Shown here piece by piece: positions 17,862-26,002 of a stretch of 64,000 nt of DNA; positions within the stretch are counted from its first letter, which is position 1, and each line of letters begins with the position of its first letter. Origin of the DNA: Peribacillus sp044761665 (lineage in GTDB: Bacteria; Bacillota; Bacilli; Bacillales; DSM-1321); assembly GCF_044761665.1 (NCBI RefSeq), contig NZ_JBIWCW010000004.1, positions 310,001 through 374,000 of the forward strand, written 5' to 3'. The position numbers and the translations under genes are program-made. The notes under the pieces are model-generated. The model saw only the letters and a list, made by a program, of their open reading frames with translations, ran no database searches and was not told the origin of the DNA.

Positions 17862-18248
17862 TTAGTCCTTGAGTTTTTCTATCCATTCTATTACTCTACC
17901 TATTTTTTTATCATATAGAATGATGATTCGGCCTGTCCGATTATTCTTAGACAAAGATGAAAACTCGATATAGGCATATCGCACATCTTGTTTCGTTAAT
18001 TTATAATGCACGTCACCATTTGGATACGAAATGTCCCCCTGAATGCTTTTAGGTATCTCACCGTCCCATTCGGCTGTCACCTCATTAACGGCTAGATGCA
18101 CTAAGTGATCGGAAATTAATGTTTCTTCAACTTCTTTATAAAATTTTTTATCAATGACAAATTGATCAATCATCAAGATCGTGAACATAATAAATACACT
18201 AGCTATAATCATAACCATCGGGAATACGACTCCTTTTTGATTATCCAT
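17862..18248 (-). CDS. comGG: Competence pseudopilus minor component ComGG
   Basis: About 128 residues starting MDNQKGVVFPM; a prepilin-like N-terminus with one hydrophobic helix (about residues 8-30) but no canonical glycine-Phe cleavage motif, which is the normal situation for ComGG. Its ATG overlaps the end of comGF by 8 bases. As last gene of comGA-GG it contributes to the transformation pseudopilus that brings DNA to the cell surface. Confidence 0.85.
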   Translation of the reverse strand: MDNQKGVVFPMVMIIASVFIMFTILMIDQFVIDKKFYKEVEETLISDHLVHLAVNEVTAEWDGEIPKSIQGDISYPNGDVHYKLTKQDVRYAYIEFSSLSKNNRTGRIIILYDKKIGRVIEWIEKLKD

Positions 18249-18720
18249 CAGCCGCCATCTCATTCTTGAGGAAAGGATGAAATTTCCGAAAAAAGGTCTT
18301 ACCTGATTTATCTGTTATATGGATTTCAATGACATTGTCAACCTTTTCCACCTCCACATTTGATATGTTCTGCAGAATGACCTCATGACCCCCGCCATTA
18401 ACACGCCTCCTAAGCTTGTCATTATATTGTTCAATCAAAGATAAATCTTCACCTGACAGTAAATATAATTTATTTCCCACCACATCCTGACTTTTAGAGC
18501 TTCTGACTTCCTGTTGCATTTGCAATGTGAATATCTCCCACTCTTTAGGGTGAATTTTGTTTTTCGTACCTATCTGTATTTGAATGATTGTGAAAAGCTG
18601 GAGGACAAAGAGTGAAATAGTCATCAAGATCATTAAGGAAAAAAGCATTTCAATCATTGTAAACCCTTCATTTTTTCGCAACATCACAAATCGATTCATA
18701 TTCTTCCGCTGCGTTTTCAT
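18241..18720 (-). CDS. comGF: Competence pseudopilus minor component ComGF
   Basis: Prepilin-like N-terminus EGFTMIEMLFSL followed by one hydrophobic helix, then a beta-rich domain. I choose ATG 18720, which has AAGGATG about ten bases upstream and gives 159 residues; internal ATGs at 18699 and 18684 are alternatives, the latter sitting directly on the comGE stop. Overlaps both comGE and comGG, consistent with translational coupling in the comG operon. Confidence 0.85.
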   Translation of the reverse strand: MKTQRKNMNRFVMLRKNEGFTMIEMLFSLMILMTISLFVLQLFTIIQIQIGTKNKIHPKEWEIFTLQMQQEVRSSKSQDVVGNKLYLLSGEDLSLIEQYNDKLRRRVNGGGHEVILQNISNVEVEKVDNVIEIHITDKSGKTFFRKFHPFLKNEMAADG

Positions 18721-19006
18721 ATCGAACACATCCTTCAACCATATCAGAACCCCCCTTTTGGGCATTCCAGCTCAATTCATACAATCTTTCCTGGTACGTA
18801 ATATCCTCTTCAACAGCCCGTATTTCCCCATCCATGTATGCCGACAACTTCTCATACAGCAAATAGTGGGCGTCTGCCCTTAAGACTACATTTTTTCGAT
18901 TGGACAACGACTCTTCAAGGATAGGTAGGATCGACACCACTAAGAATACACAGAGAGAAACGGAAGCTATCATTTCTAAATAGACGTATCCTTTACTGTT
19001 TCTCAA
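18668..19006 (-). CDS. comGE: Competence pseudopilus minor component ComGE
   Basis: 112 residues. The prepilin-type motif is atypical (KGYVYLEMIASVSL), then a hydrophobic helix and a polar C-terminus. TTG start at 19006, seven bases after GGAGG, overlapping the end of comGD by 14 bases. Assigned mainly from position between comGD and comGF and the pilin-like start. Confidence 0.82.
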   Translation of the reverse strand: MRNSKGYVYLEMIASVSLCVFLVVSILPILEESLSNRKNVVLRADAHYLLYEKLSAYMDGEIRAVEEDITYQERLYELSWNAQKGGSDMVEGCVRYENAAEEYESICDVAKK

Positions 19007-19451
19007 TCCTGAACCTCCCCTTACCGATATTGACTACTAGCTTGTATTTCCCATTTGTCGTATCAATCGTCATCGTACCGGATTTAGAAACATTACCATA
19101 CTGATTAAAATAAAACGCAGCTCCCAATGTCCCCTTCAAAAACTGTATGTCTTTAGGAATTGACCTCTCTAGTATCCCTTCTTCCTTATATGAATAAATG
19201 GTGTAAACACCCCTCTCGTCATCCACATAAAAATAGATCAAACTTTCGTGGCTTATAGCATACTGTTGAGCATAAAAGATGTCTTCATTCAACTGATTAA
19301 GGAACATTTTATTTTCCATCCCTTTAAAGAAGCTTGGGTATAAGTTAAGACCTAAAGCACTTAATAGAAGAAATACCACTAAGACAATCAAGGTTTCCGA
19401 CATGGTGTACCCTCCAGATGAAGGGTTACCCTTCCCAAGGTTGCTACTCAA
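18993..19451 (-). CDS. comGD: Competence pseudopilus minor component ComGD
   Basis: 152 residues, prepilin signature SGGYTMSETLIVLVVF with a hydrophobic helix, processed by ComC at the Gly-Tyr bond by analogy. TTG start at 19451 overlaps the comGC stop (TTGAGTAG). Part of the comG operon. Confidence 0.88.
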   Translation of the reverse strand: MSSNLGKGNPSSGGYTMSETLIVLVVFLLLSALGLNLYPSFFKGMENKMFLNQLNEDIFYAQQYAISHESLIYFYVDDERGVYTIYSYKEEGILERSIPKDIQFLKGTLGAAFYFNQYGNVSKSGTMTIDTTNGKYKLVVNIGKGRFRIEKQ

Positions 19452-19752
19452 CGACAGTAACCTTTCCTTTGTTGTCTATACTGATGCTGTCCCCATTCGG
19501 ACAGGACTTTTGTTTAAGGTATCCTTGCGTTTCCAATTCACTAATACCCGAAGGCAACTTAGAATTGTCTATTTCATAAGCCTGGACTTGAGCTTGAACC
19601 ATCTTTACAAACGCTTCACACCCCTTGGAATGAATGGTTGATTGGTGTTTGGTGATATTTGGTATGGTGATGATCAATAGAATCGAAATAACGAGCAATA
19701 CGATAAGCATCTCAATTAATGTAAAGCCTTTCTCATTTAAATATTTCTTCAT
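19444..19752 (-). CDS. comGC: Competence major pseudopilin ComGC
   Basis: 102 residues with the classic type IV prepilin motif EKGFTLIEMLIVLLVISI; cleavage after the Gly and N-methylation of Phe by ComC are expected. Two cysteines (KGCEAF and KSCPNG) match the intramolecular disulfide of ComGC. The ATG at 19752 has no clear ribosome site, and a stop codon lies four codons upstream in frame, so initiation may depend on coupling or on a weak signal. It polymerises into the DNA-uptake pilus. Confidence 0.95.
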   Translation of the reverse strand: MKKYLNEKGFTLIEMLIVLLVISILLIITIPNITKHQSTIHSKGCEAFVKMVQAQVQAYEIDNSKLPSGISELETQGYLKQKSCPNGDSISIDNKGKVTVVE

Positions 19753-19831
19753 ATCAATCTGCTAAACAAGAAAATAACAGGAATCACACAATTATTTCCG
19801 GAGCAGATTCACCTCCTAATTTTTCTAGTAT

Positions 19832-20890
19832 CTATATTCCATCGAGAAGCGAAAACATCGGCAGTAAGACCGCCAAATATATAGAAATAATCAATAGCCC
19901 AATTAATGAAAATAGTAGCGGTTGTATGATTTTCATGACTGTATTCATTCTTTCTTCAATCTTTTCCAGTAAGAAACGGCTGTAATGAAGTAACTCTGAA
20001 TCTAACCGGCCGTACTTCTGTCCATTTGCTGCGATAATCGATAAGTTTTCATCAAAGTACGGAAGTTCCTGGAAGATTGACTCAAGGGATCTTCCCTCCA
20101 TTAAATCATCTTTAATGATGGAACAAAGTTTTTGATAGAATGGTTGCTGCTGGTTTATGGAGAATAATTTAATGCTCTGGTTAATGGATAGTCCCCCAGC
20201 GAGCAAGCCGCTGAACTGACTTGCAAAAAAGTATGTTTCGTACAGTTTAAAAAAGGGACCTGCCAGAGGAATTTTCATTAATAGTCGTCTTTGTCTTAAT
20301 GGACATAGTTTGTCGAACCAAAATTGTTTGAATATATAACAGAAAAGAAGCAATGCAAGAAGGATAAAGGGGATGGTTGGGAGGATGCCAGAAGAAGCAG
20401 CCAACAAATTCAGAATCAGATTCTGTTTGACATTCATCGTGAGAAAGATCGTTTGAAACTTGGGAAGAAGGACACTTTGAAGAACGTAAAATACGATGCT
20501 CACAAAGAAGAACAAGAAAATAGGATAGACCATCAGCTTTTTCACTTTTTCTGTATCTTCCGTTCGCTTCTTCCAATAATGTCCTCCTTCCTTTAACGCC
20601 CGATCAAGGTCGCCGTATTGTTCACCATAAAATATAAAACTTACAAGTTCTGGATGAAATCTAAGGTTCGTTAACACTTGATGCAACGGGTGCCCACTTC
20701 TTAAATCCAAAATAGCCTGTTTGAAATCCCCGGACTTTTTCTTTGATTCCTGGAACTCCAGGAAGTGGATCGCTTCGGCCAAGGGATAACCATGGGCTAA
20801 TAATTCACCCATCTTCGTAATAAAGACAGCTTGTTCTTTTAGCGTCCATTTACTTTTTGGTCTCCTGGTAAACCAGCCTTTCAAATTCAT
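19832..20890 (-). CDS. comGB: Competence pilus assembly platform protein ComGB
   Basis: 352-residue type II secretion GspF-like membrane protein with two homologous cytoplasmic domains and three hydrophobic segments (about residues 110-135, 160-185 and 325-350). Segment LLAHGYPLAEAIHFLE and its repeat LLAGGLSINQSIKLF are diagnostic of the family. It overlaps comGA by 41 bases. Acts as the inner platform that couples the ComGA ATPase to pilus growth. Confidence 0.94.
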   Translation of the reverse strand: MNLKGWFTRRPKSKWTLKEQAVFITKMGELLAHGYPLAEAIHFLEFQESKKKSGDFKQAILDLRSGHPLHQVLTNLRFHPELVSFIFYGEQYGDLDRALKEGGHYWKKRTEDTEKVKKLMVYPIFLFFFVSIVFYVLQSVLLPKFQTIFLTMNVKQNLILNLLAASSGILPTIPFILLALLLFCYIFKQFWFDKLCPLRQRRLLMKIPLAGPFFKLYETYFFASQFSGLLAGGLSINQSIKLFSINQQQPFYQKLCSIIKDDLMEGRSLESIFQELPYFDENLSIIAANGQKYGRLDSELLHYSRFLLEKIEERMNTVMKIIQPLLFSLIGLLIISIYLAVLLPMFSLLDGI

Positions 20891-21926
20891 TTTGATTCAC
20901 ATAGCCCATCGCTACCGCTTTCCCTATTTCATCTTTTAACTGACGGTAAGTGGCCTTCCCCTTTCCTTTTTCCTCTTTCGTCACCTGCAGAACTTCAGCC
21001 AGACTCTTTCCATTAAGCAATTCATACACACTTGCCCTTTTATTTCGGTATGTCATTGAGCAGTCAGGCTTACATTCACCTTCACAATGCGGGCATTTCA
21101 GCTCCACCAATCTTTGGGCCGTGACGCCAATCAAGCTCTGTTCGATTTCTAGCCAACTTACACCGAATTCAAGTAGTCTCGAAATGGCTCCTTGGGCATC
21201 CCTTGTATGCATAGTAGTGAGTATCAAATGGCCGGTTAAGGCAGCCCGGACTGCAATCTTGGCCGTCTCGGAGTCTCTTATTTCCCCAACCATGATAATA
21301 TCCGGGTCATGCCTCAGTGCCGCCTTTAAACCGACTGAATACGTAATGCCCGCCTTTTCATTTATTTGAACTTGCAAAACTTTTTCGGATTCGTTTTCAA
21401 TCGGATCCTCAAGCGTGATGACATTTCGGTTGATCATCTCCTGTGCATGATGAAGGAGGGAATACAATGTCGTCGTTTTTCCACTCCCGGTTGGCCCCGT
21501 GAAAATGATCATCCCATGGGAATGTTTCAAAAGGGCTATTAGTTTTTGAGCGGTGTTGGGAAATAGGGATAACTGTTGTAAGGGTAGGATATTTTGCTGG
21601 GGAATCAATCGGATAACCATACTCTCGGAATGTGTAGTCGGCAAGGTGGAAAGTCGAAGTCCAACCACTTTATTGGCCAGGTTGACCGTGATGGCTCCGC
21701 TTTGGGGCCTTCTTTTCTCGCCAATATCCATGGCGGCAAGAAATTTCAGATGGGAAATGAGCCTTTCTGTTTCAAAAAAAGAGAGATTTTCTTGGGGGAC
21801 AAGCTTGTTATCAATTCTAAATTGAATGAGTGGGCCTTCCCTGCGGGGTAAAACGTGGATATCCGATGCCGAAAGTTTAATGGCATTGGTAAGGATTTTT
21901 TCTGCTGTTTTTTCAATCGATATCAA
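20850..21926 (-). CDS. comGA: Competence pilus traffic ATPase ComGA
   Basis: 358-residue GspE/PilB-type ATPase: N-terminal SASDIHVLPR, Walker A GPTGSGKTTT (about residue 147), Asp box, Walker B IMVGEIRDSETA, His box TTMHTRDA. A C-terminal cysteine cluster (CPHCEGECKPDC) suggests zinc. TTG start at 21926 with GGAGGTGA upstream; the nearby ATG is out of frame and closes at once. First gene of the comG operon. I could not recognise a full ComK box (paired AAAA-N5-TTTT) in the short gap before mgsR. Confidence 0.95.
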   Translation of the reverse strand: MISIEKTAEKILTNAIKLSASDIHVLPRREGPLIQFRIDNKLVPQENLSFFETERLISHLKFLAAMDIGEKRRPQSGAITVNLANKVVGLRLSTLPTTHSESMVIRLIPQQNILPLQQLSLFPNTAQKLIALLKHSHGMIIFTGPTGSGKTTTLYSLLHHAQEMINRNVITLEDPIENESEKVLQVQINEKAGITYSVGLKAALRHDPDIIMVGEIRDSETAKIAVRAALTGHLILTTMHTRDAQGAISRLLEFGVSWLEIEQSLIGVTAQRLVELKCPHCEGECKPDCSMTYRNKRASVYELLNGKSLAEVLQVTKEEKGKGKATYRQLKDEIGKAVAMGYVNQNEFERLVYQETKK

Positions 21927-21992
21927 TCATTCATCACCTCCATATTTTCTTGTAGTAGTTTTTCGACGTTATAAGACAAATTCCTTCCTAAT

Positions 21993-22021
21993 AAAAAAAA
22001 AATCTCGAAATAAATTCGAGA
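21993..22021 (-). terminator. mgsR terminator
   Basis: TCTCGAA / TTCGAGA stem followed by ten Ts on the minus strand, located between mgsR and comGA. Confidence 0.85.
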
Positions 22022-22027
22022 ATAGAC

Positions 22028-22408
22028 TTATATGCTCATTTCCAAATCTATACTATGAGAAACTAAATTTCGTAAAGCATCTTCATTATGACCGATCACC
22101 AGCTTTTCACCATCTATGAGAATGGGACGTCTTAATAATTTGGGCTCGTTCGTCAATAAATGAAGAACATCGGAAAGCACCATCTCATCAATGTTAACAT
22201 CTAAATTTTTATATGCTTCACTTCTTGTTGCCAAGACTTCATCCATACCTTCTGTCGTTAATTCAAGGATGCGCTTTAATTCTTCCTCGTTCGGGGTATC
22301 TTTGAATAAATGACGTTCATCGAAGCTCACGTGATTGGCTTTCAACCATTTTTTTGTTTTACGGCAAGAAGTACAGCTTGGATACGAGAAGAAAGTTAAT
22401 CGTTCCAT
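22028..22408 (-). CDS. mgsR: Spx-family stress regulator MgsR (YqgZ)
   Basis: 126-residue ArsC/Spx-type thioredoxin-fold protein with the redox switch CTSC (about residues 12-15) and RRPIL typical of the family. B. subtilis MgsR, of the same length, modulates a subset of the sigma-B general stress regulon through RNA polymerase. Position beside comGA is conserved. Transcribed divergently from the SufR-like regulator; a palindrome-rich 213-base region separates them. Confidence 0.93.
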   Translation of the reverse strand: MERLTFFSYPSCTSCRKTKKWLKANHVSFDERHLFKDTPNEEELKRILELTTEGMDEVLATRSEAYKNLDVNIDEMVLSDVLHLLTNEPKLLRRPILIDGEKLVIGHNEDALRNLVSHSIDLEMSI

Positions 22409-22457
22409 CCTTAATCACTCTCCGTTCACATATTATATTTTCTACTTTTAATAATGC

Positions 22458-22492
22458 CATTGTATAATATTTGTACAATGTTTGTATATACA
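22458..22492. promoter_or_regulatory. Operator-like palindromes between mgsR and the divergent regulator
   Basis: A perfect 7-base inverted repeat CATTGTA-N9-TACAATG (22458-22480) is followed two bases later by the palindrome TGTATATACA (22483-22492). On the minus strand this overlaps the likely mgsR promoter zone (TTGTAC and TATACAAT-like hexamers). The divergent HTH regulator is a plausible binder. Confidence 0.45.
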
Positions 22493-22621
22493 TTTGCTCT
22501 ATATATCTGATTGAAATGTGAACTTTTTCTTAATTAAGGTAAATTTGTAGTTTCTTTCATTCCAATTTTTCTTGTGTGTATTATAATATAATTAGTTAAA
22601 CTTGGAACTTAGGAGGACACA

Positions 22622-23323
22622 ATGGAACAAACGTTAAGAATTACCAACGTACTAGCAGATCCAACCCGATATTATATCTATCAATATATCGTGAATAATC
22701 ATCATGGGGTCTCCGTACAGCAAATCGCAGACTCCTTTGAAATCCATCCAAATGTGGCCCGCCTTCATTTATCTAAACTTGAAGATGTAGATATGCTGAC
22801 GTCAGAGGCACGAAAAACGGGAAAAGGCGGCCGTCCTAGCCGAATTTACCACTTATCAGATAAAGTTATTCAACTTCATTTTCCTTTCAGGGACTATCAG
22901 CTCCTTTCAAAGATCGCCATTCAGACAATGATGACACTTGGGGAAGCAGGAAAACAGGCACTTTATGAGACTGGTAAATCGTTTGGAGTAGAGTTGATAA
23001 ATCAACAGCTGAGAATCAAATCTACCTCCATCGACAGTCTGACCTTTGATGAAAAAGTCAGCATGCTTAAAAATGCCGCAACGATTGCAGGGTTCTCTCC
23101 TGAAATAATGGCAGATGAGGATGATAATAAAATATTCTTTAGAATTTATAACTGCCCCTTTAAAGAAGTTACCTCAGCTGATCCCGATACAATCTGTACC
23201 ATGCACAATTTCTTCTTAAAAGGTATGTTTGAATCGTTATTTGATAATGTTGAACTTGTGGAAATGGATAATATGATGGCTAACTGCGTAACATGTTCTT
23301 ATAATGCCTCTATCCTCGCCTAG
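22622..23323 (+). CDS. Winged-helix regulator with probable Fe-S cluster (SufR/ArsR-like)
   Basis: 233 residues. The N-terminal winged helix (VLADPTRYYIYQYIV, then QIADSFEIHPNVARLHLSKLE and the wing GKGGRPSRIYHLS) resembles DeoR/ArsR-type repressors. The C-terminal half carries four cysteines in the pattern NCPF...ICTMHNF...NCVTC, which resembles the cluster-ligating cysteines of SufR. I infer a transcription factor responding to Fe-S or redox status; the targets are unknown. The ATG has AGGAGG upstream and TATAAT-like sequences lie about 40 bases before it. It is divergent from mgsR, another redox-switched regulator. Confidence 0.8.
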   Translation: MEQTLRITNVLADPTRYYIYQYIVNNHHGVSVQQIADSFEIHPNVARLHLSKLEDVDMLTSEARKTGKGGRPSRIYHLSDKVIQLHFPFRDYQLLSKIAIQTMMTLGEAGKQALYETGKSFGVELINQQLRIKSTSIDSLTFDEKVSMLKNAATIAGFSPEIMADEDDNKIFFRIYNCPFKEVTSADPDTICTMHNFFLKGMFESLFDNVELVEMDNMMANCVTCSYNASILA

Positions 23324-23408
23324 AAACAAAAGGCATACTTTACATTACCTTACAATTTCATTTATAATTATTTAGTATGAACACGACTAGACATAAGGAG
23401 GTATTCAG

Positions 23409-23651
23409 ATGGAACGCATGTTTAGAGTTTGTGGCTTTTGGACAGGGATTATGGCAATTTTCTTTTATCTTGGAGATATGTACCAAACGTCTTTACTTTT
23501 CTTTGCACAAACCGGATTTTTTGTACTATTGAGTTACCTGAAGTTGTCTGAACGCATGTATATTTACGTTTTTGGTGCCTATCTTACCGTTTTCTTTGCA
23601 GGATTTTCCTACTGGAGCGTATTTATGATGACTCCAGGTGCTTCACATTAA
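23409..23651 (+). CDS. yqgY: DUF2626 family membrane protein YqgY
   Basis: 80 residues with three hydrophobic segments and almost no loops (FWTGIMAIFFYLGD, then LLFFAQTGFFVLLSYL and YVFGAYLTVFFAGFSYW). Length and sequence fit YqgY. ATG with AAGGAGG upstream; own TATAAT-type promoter near 23365. Function unknown. Ends at a strong hairpin. Confidence 0.88.
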   Translation: MERMFRVCGFWTGIMAIFFYLGDMYQTSLLFFAQTGFFVLLSYLKLSERMYIYVFGAYLTVFFAGFSYWSVFMMTPGASH

Positions 23652-23666
23652 GAGCAAAATACATAA

Positions 23667-23698
23667 ACCCATGGACGATTAGTCCATGGGTTTTTAAT
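23667..23698. terminator. Bidirectional terminator after yqgY
   Basis: AAACCCATGGAC / GTCCATGGGTTT, twelve perfect pairs with a five-base loop and T-rich flank. Shared by yqgY and the convergent methyltransferase gene. Confidence 0.9.
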
Positions 23699-23703
23699 AG
23701 GTC

Positions 23704-24801
23704 TCATTCACGAAATAGGGTTACTTTTTCATCTAAATTTTTCGTTTGCAACAAAACTCTGAAATATTGGCTATGCCCCCCTGGCATGATTAAGCTTCGA
23801 ATCGCCCGGTTACGCTTTGCAGTTTGAGAAAACGGGTCGGTCTCTTCATGATTCTTCAGTTCTTCTAGAATTCCCCCTTTCAGTAAAAATTCGTTTTGTT
23901 CTAAGAATCCCCTCAATGTTAAATTATTTTTTTTCCCAAGTTTGATAAGGGTGTCAAAATGTATATGTGTCGTCAGGTCCATCTCGCCGGGGCGTTCCAG
24001 TACTTCATTTACCAATGTATGCTGAAAGAAACCTCTTAAGCTACCAAGCCGATGAGCGGGCTCTTTCCATTCTGCTTCCGTATATCCATAATCAATTGTA
24101 AGGAGAAGCCCGGATTGGAGGTGGTGAGTCATCCTCTCATATTCACTAACCATCTTAAGCGGTATCTCATAACGTTGATGTTCATTCAGTATGATATTCT
24201 GTTCTTCCAAATAGGAAAGGATATGAGGATTTTCAAGTGGGGCCTTAATTTCCATTAATTTCTCTTCTTTTATTGTGACGAATATTTCAATAAGTTCACC
24301 CTTTTCCTTTTCAATGACATGCACGGGCAATGCATCAAAAAGTTCATTAGAAAATAAGATTCCATTTATGAAGGGACACTCTGCGAGATCAGCGGCTAAA
24401 ACAACCTGTTTACACGGACTCATTAGCATTTGCTGTAACTTGTTATGATAGGGGCTGCTGTCCACAAGGATATAAGTGAACTCCTCCCATAACAGGGGTT
24501 CTTCTTCTTTTATATAACCAAGAATGTCATGCGCAAGCTTTCCATTTCCAGCACCCACTTCAACAACATTAGGAGGAAGCCCTCTTTCCTTTATTAAGAA
24601 AACAAACCACCTGGCCAGTGTCCTCCCAAAGGAATCCCCAACATTACCTGACGTATAAAAGTCTCCATTCACACCGATTTTCTCTTTTTCCCGCATATAA
24701 TAGCCTAAAGTGGGAGAGTAGAGAACAGATTCCATATAATCATGATAGGAAATTCTTTTCTGCAGACTTTTTTCAATCATTTCATGCAACACCTTCTCCA
24801 T
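23704..24801 (-). CDS. SAM-dependent methyltransferase, MidA/NDUFAF7 family (COG1565)
   Basis: 365 residues from ATG 24801 (GGAG eight bases upstream; a GTG six codons earlier lacks a site). SPTLGYYM and FYTSGNVGDSFG open the protein; VVEVGAGNGKLAHDIL (about residue 80) is the SAM-binding motif I, and LFSNELFDALPVHV is a signature of the family. Mitochondrial NDUFAF7 methylates an arginine of complex I, but the substrate of bacterial members is unknown. It lies between yqgY and yqgX and ends at a terminator shared with yqgY. Confidence 0.85.
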   Translation of the reverse strand: MEKVLHEMIEKSLQKRISYHDYMESVLYSPTLGYYMREKEKIGVNGDFYTSGNVGDSFGRTLARWFVFLIKERGLPPNVVEVGAGNGKLAHDILGYIKEEEPLLWEEFTYILVDSSPYHNKLQQMLMSPCKQVVLAADLAECPFINGILFSNELFDALPVHVIEKEKGELIEIFVTIKEEKLMEIKAPLENPHILSYLEEQNIILNEHQRYEIPLKMVSEYERMTHHLQSGLLLTIDYGYTEAEWKEPAHRLGSLRGFFQHTLVNEVLERPGEMDLTTHIHFDTLIKLGKKNNLTLRGFLEQNEFLLKGGILEELKNHEETDPFSQTAKRNRAIRSLIMPGGHSQYFRVLLQTKNLDEKVTLFRE

Positions 24802-24883
24802 ATTCCCATCTCCATTCACCTACTACATTCAGTATAAATTTCTATGTTTCAATATTCAATCAATTCGGAGGGTGCCAAATAAA

Positions 24884-24908
24884 ACAGGTGCCCGAATCGG
24901 CACCTGCA
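24884..24908. terminator. Terminator of yqgX
   Basis: CAGGTGCC / GGCACCTG stem with an A-rich left flank that reads as Ts on the minus strand. Confidence 0.8.
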
Positions 24909-24915
24909 GCTTCAC

Positions 24916-25545
24916 TTATTTCAAAAAGGGATTCGTATCCTTTTCATCTAAAATTGTGGTGATGGGGCCATGCCCCGGGAAGACAATCGTATCATCAGAT
25001 AGTGGCAACAATTTCGTTTCAATACTTTTTAAAAGCACGGATTCACTGCCCCCTATTAAGTCGGTTCTGCCAACACTTCCCTGGAATAAGACATCTCCAG
25101 AAAAGAGAAGCCGTTCATCATTGGCATAATAGGAAACGCTACCTGGCGAGTGCCCAGGTGTTTCCAGTATTTCAAATGTAAATTCTCCAATAGTAAGCAC
25201 CTGTTCATGTGCAAGGATATGATCAGCTGGCTTCATGCGCATAGGATTTTCAGGAAACCAGTTCTGCGAACCATTTAAGGCAGGATCAAGCAACCACTTG
25301 GCTTCCCTTTCATGAATGTATGCAGGAACCTCATAATGATCGCGGATGGCATCGAGTGCCCCGATATGGTCAAAGTGGGCATGCGTCAATAAAATGGCTA
25401 GTGGTTTGAATTTTTTTGTCTGTATGTACTGAATGATCTTCTGTGGCTCTTCGCCGGGATCAATAATCAAGCAATTTTGACCTTTGGAAACGATATAACA
25501 ATTGGTTTGTAACGGTCCTAAAGGTATTTGAGTCCATTTCATCAT
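24916..25545 (-). CDS. yqgX: MBL-fold hydrolase YqgX (glyoxalase II-like)
   Basis: 209 residues starting MMKWTQIPLGPLQTN; the ATG at 25545 has GGAG six bases upstream. Metallo-beta-lactamase motif THAHFDHIGA (about residues 53-62), further metal ligands in TPGHSPGSV, FSGDVLF and the C-terminal FPGHGP. Glyoxalase II relatives hydrolyse S-lactoylglutathione-type thioesters; the physiological substrate in a bacillithiol-using organism is not settled. Single gene, divergent from yqgW. Confidence 0.9.
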   Translation of the reverse strand: MMKWTQIPLGPLQTNCYIVSKGQNCLIIDPGEEPQKIIQYIQTKKFKPLAILLTHAHFDHIGALDAIRDHYEVPAYIHEREAKWLLDPALNGSQNWFPENPMRMKPADHILAHEQVLTIGEFTFEILETPGHSPGSVSYYANDERLLFSGDVLFQGSVGRTDLIGGSESVLLKSIETKLLPLSDDTIVFPGHGPITTILDEKDTNPFLK

Positions 25546-25777
25546 CAACAACTCCAATTTGTTTTATTACCCTTATCTTACACCAATTTGGCCCTCCATT
25601 GTTAAATCAGTTTACTCGCGACATAGAAGTGTCATCTTTTAACCCTCGACAAATAATTGAAAAAATATTAAAATATTAACAAATGCAATCTTTTCTACAT
25701 ATTTTTGGTAATCACTTTAATCTCTGGGTATATTATTAGGGATTGGGTTTTTGAATTAGGGAAAAGGGGGTTTTGAT

Positions 25778-25951
25778 ATGGTATTAATGGTCATTTTCGG
25801 ACTTGTGGCAATAATGGGTGTAGCAGCTGTCGTTACCACAATTAAAAAAAGAAACTTCTTAGGATTCATATTCGCAGCAGGCAGTGCAGCCGTATTTGGC
25901 TGGTTCACTGTTATGACTATCATCAACAGCGGTTTTCCAGTTGCCCATTAA
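25778..25951 (+). CDS. yqgW: Small membrane protein YqgW (DUF2759-type)
   Basis: A 57-residue protein reading MVLMVIFGLVAIMGVAAV... with two hydrophobic helices joined by TIKKRNF, and ending TIINSGFPVAH. The GWFTVMT segment is the family hallmark. ATG seven bases after AAAGGGGG; ends at a strong terminator a few bases later. Position next to yqgX is conserved with B. subtilis. Function unknown. Confidence 0.82.
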   Translation: MVLMVIFGLVAIMGVAAVVTTIKKRNFLGFIFAAGSAAVFGWFTVMTIINSGFPVAH

Positions 25952-25954
25952 AAG

Positions 25955-25983
25955 AAAAAGCTCGCCAAGTGGCGAGCTTTTGA
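25955..25983 (+). terminator. yqgW terminator
   Basis: AAGCTCGCCA / TGGCGAGCTT perfect ten-pair stem with a two-base centre followed by Ts. It probably also insulates the convergent yqgU. Confidence 0.85.
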
Positions 25984-26002
25984 TTTACTTCATTCATTTT
26001 AC

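Noticed and set aside
23704..24801. Reading the MidA-type methyltransferase as a tRNA or rRNA methylase
   Set aside because: LFSNELFDALPVHV and SPTLGYYM fit the COG1565 family, whose known member methylates protein arginine; an RNA role has no support here.
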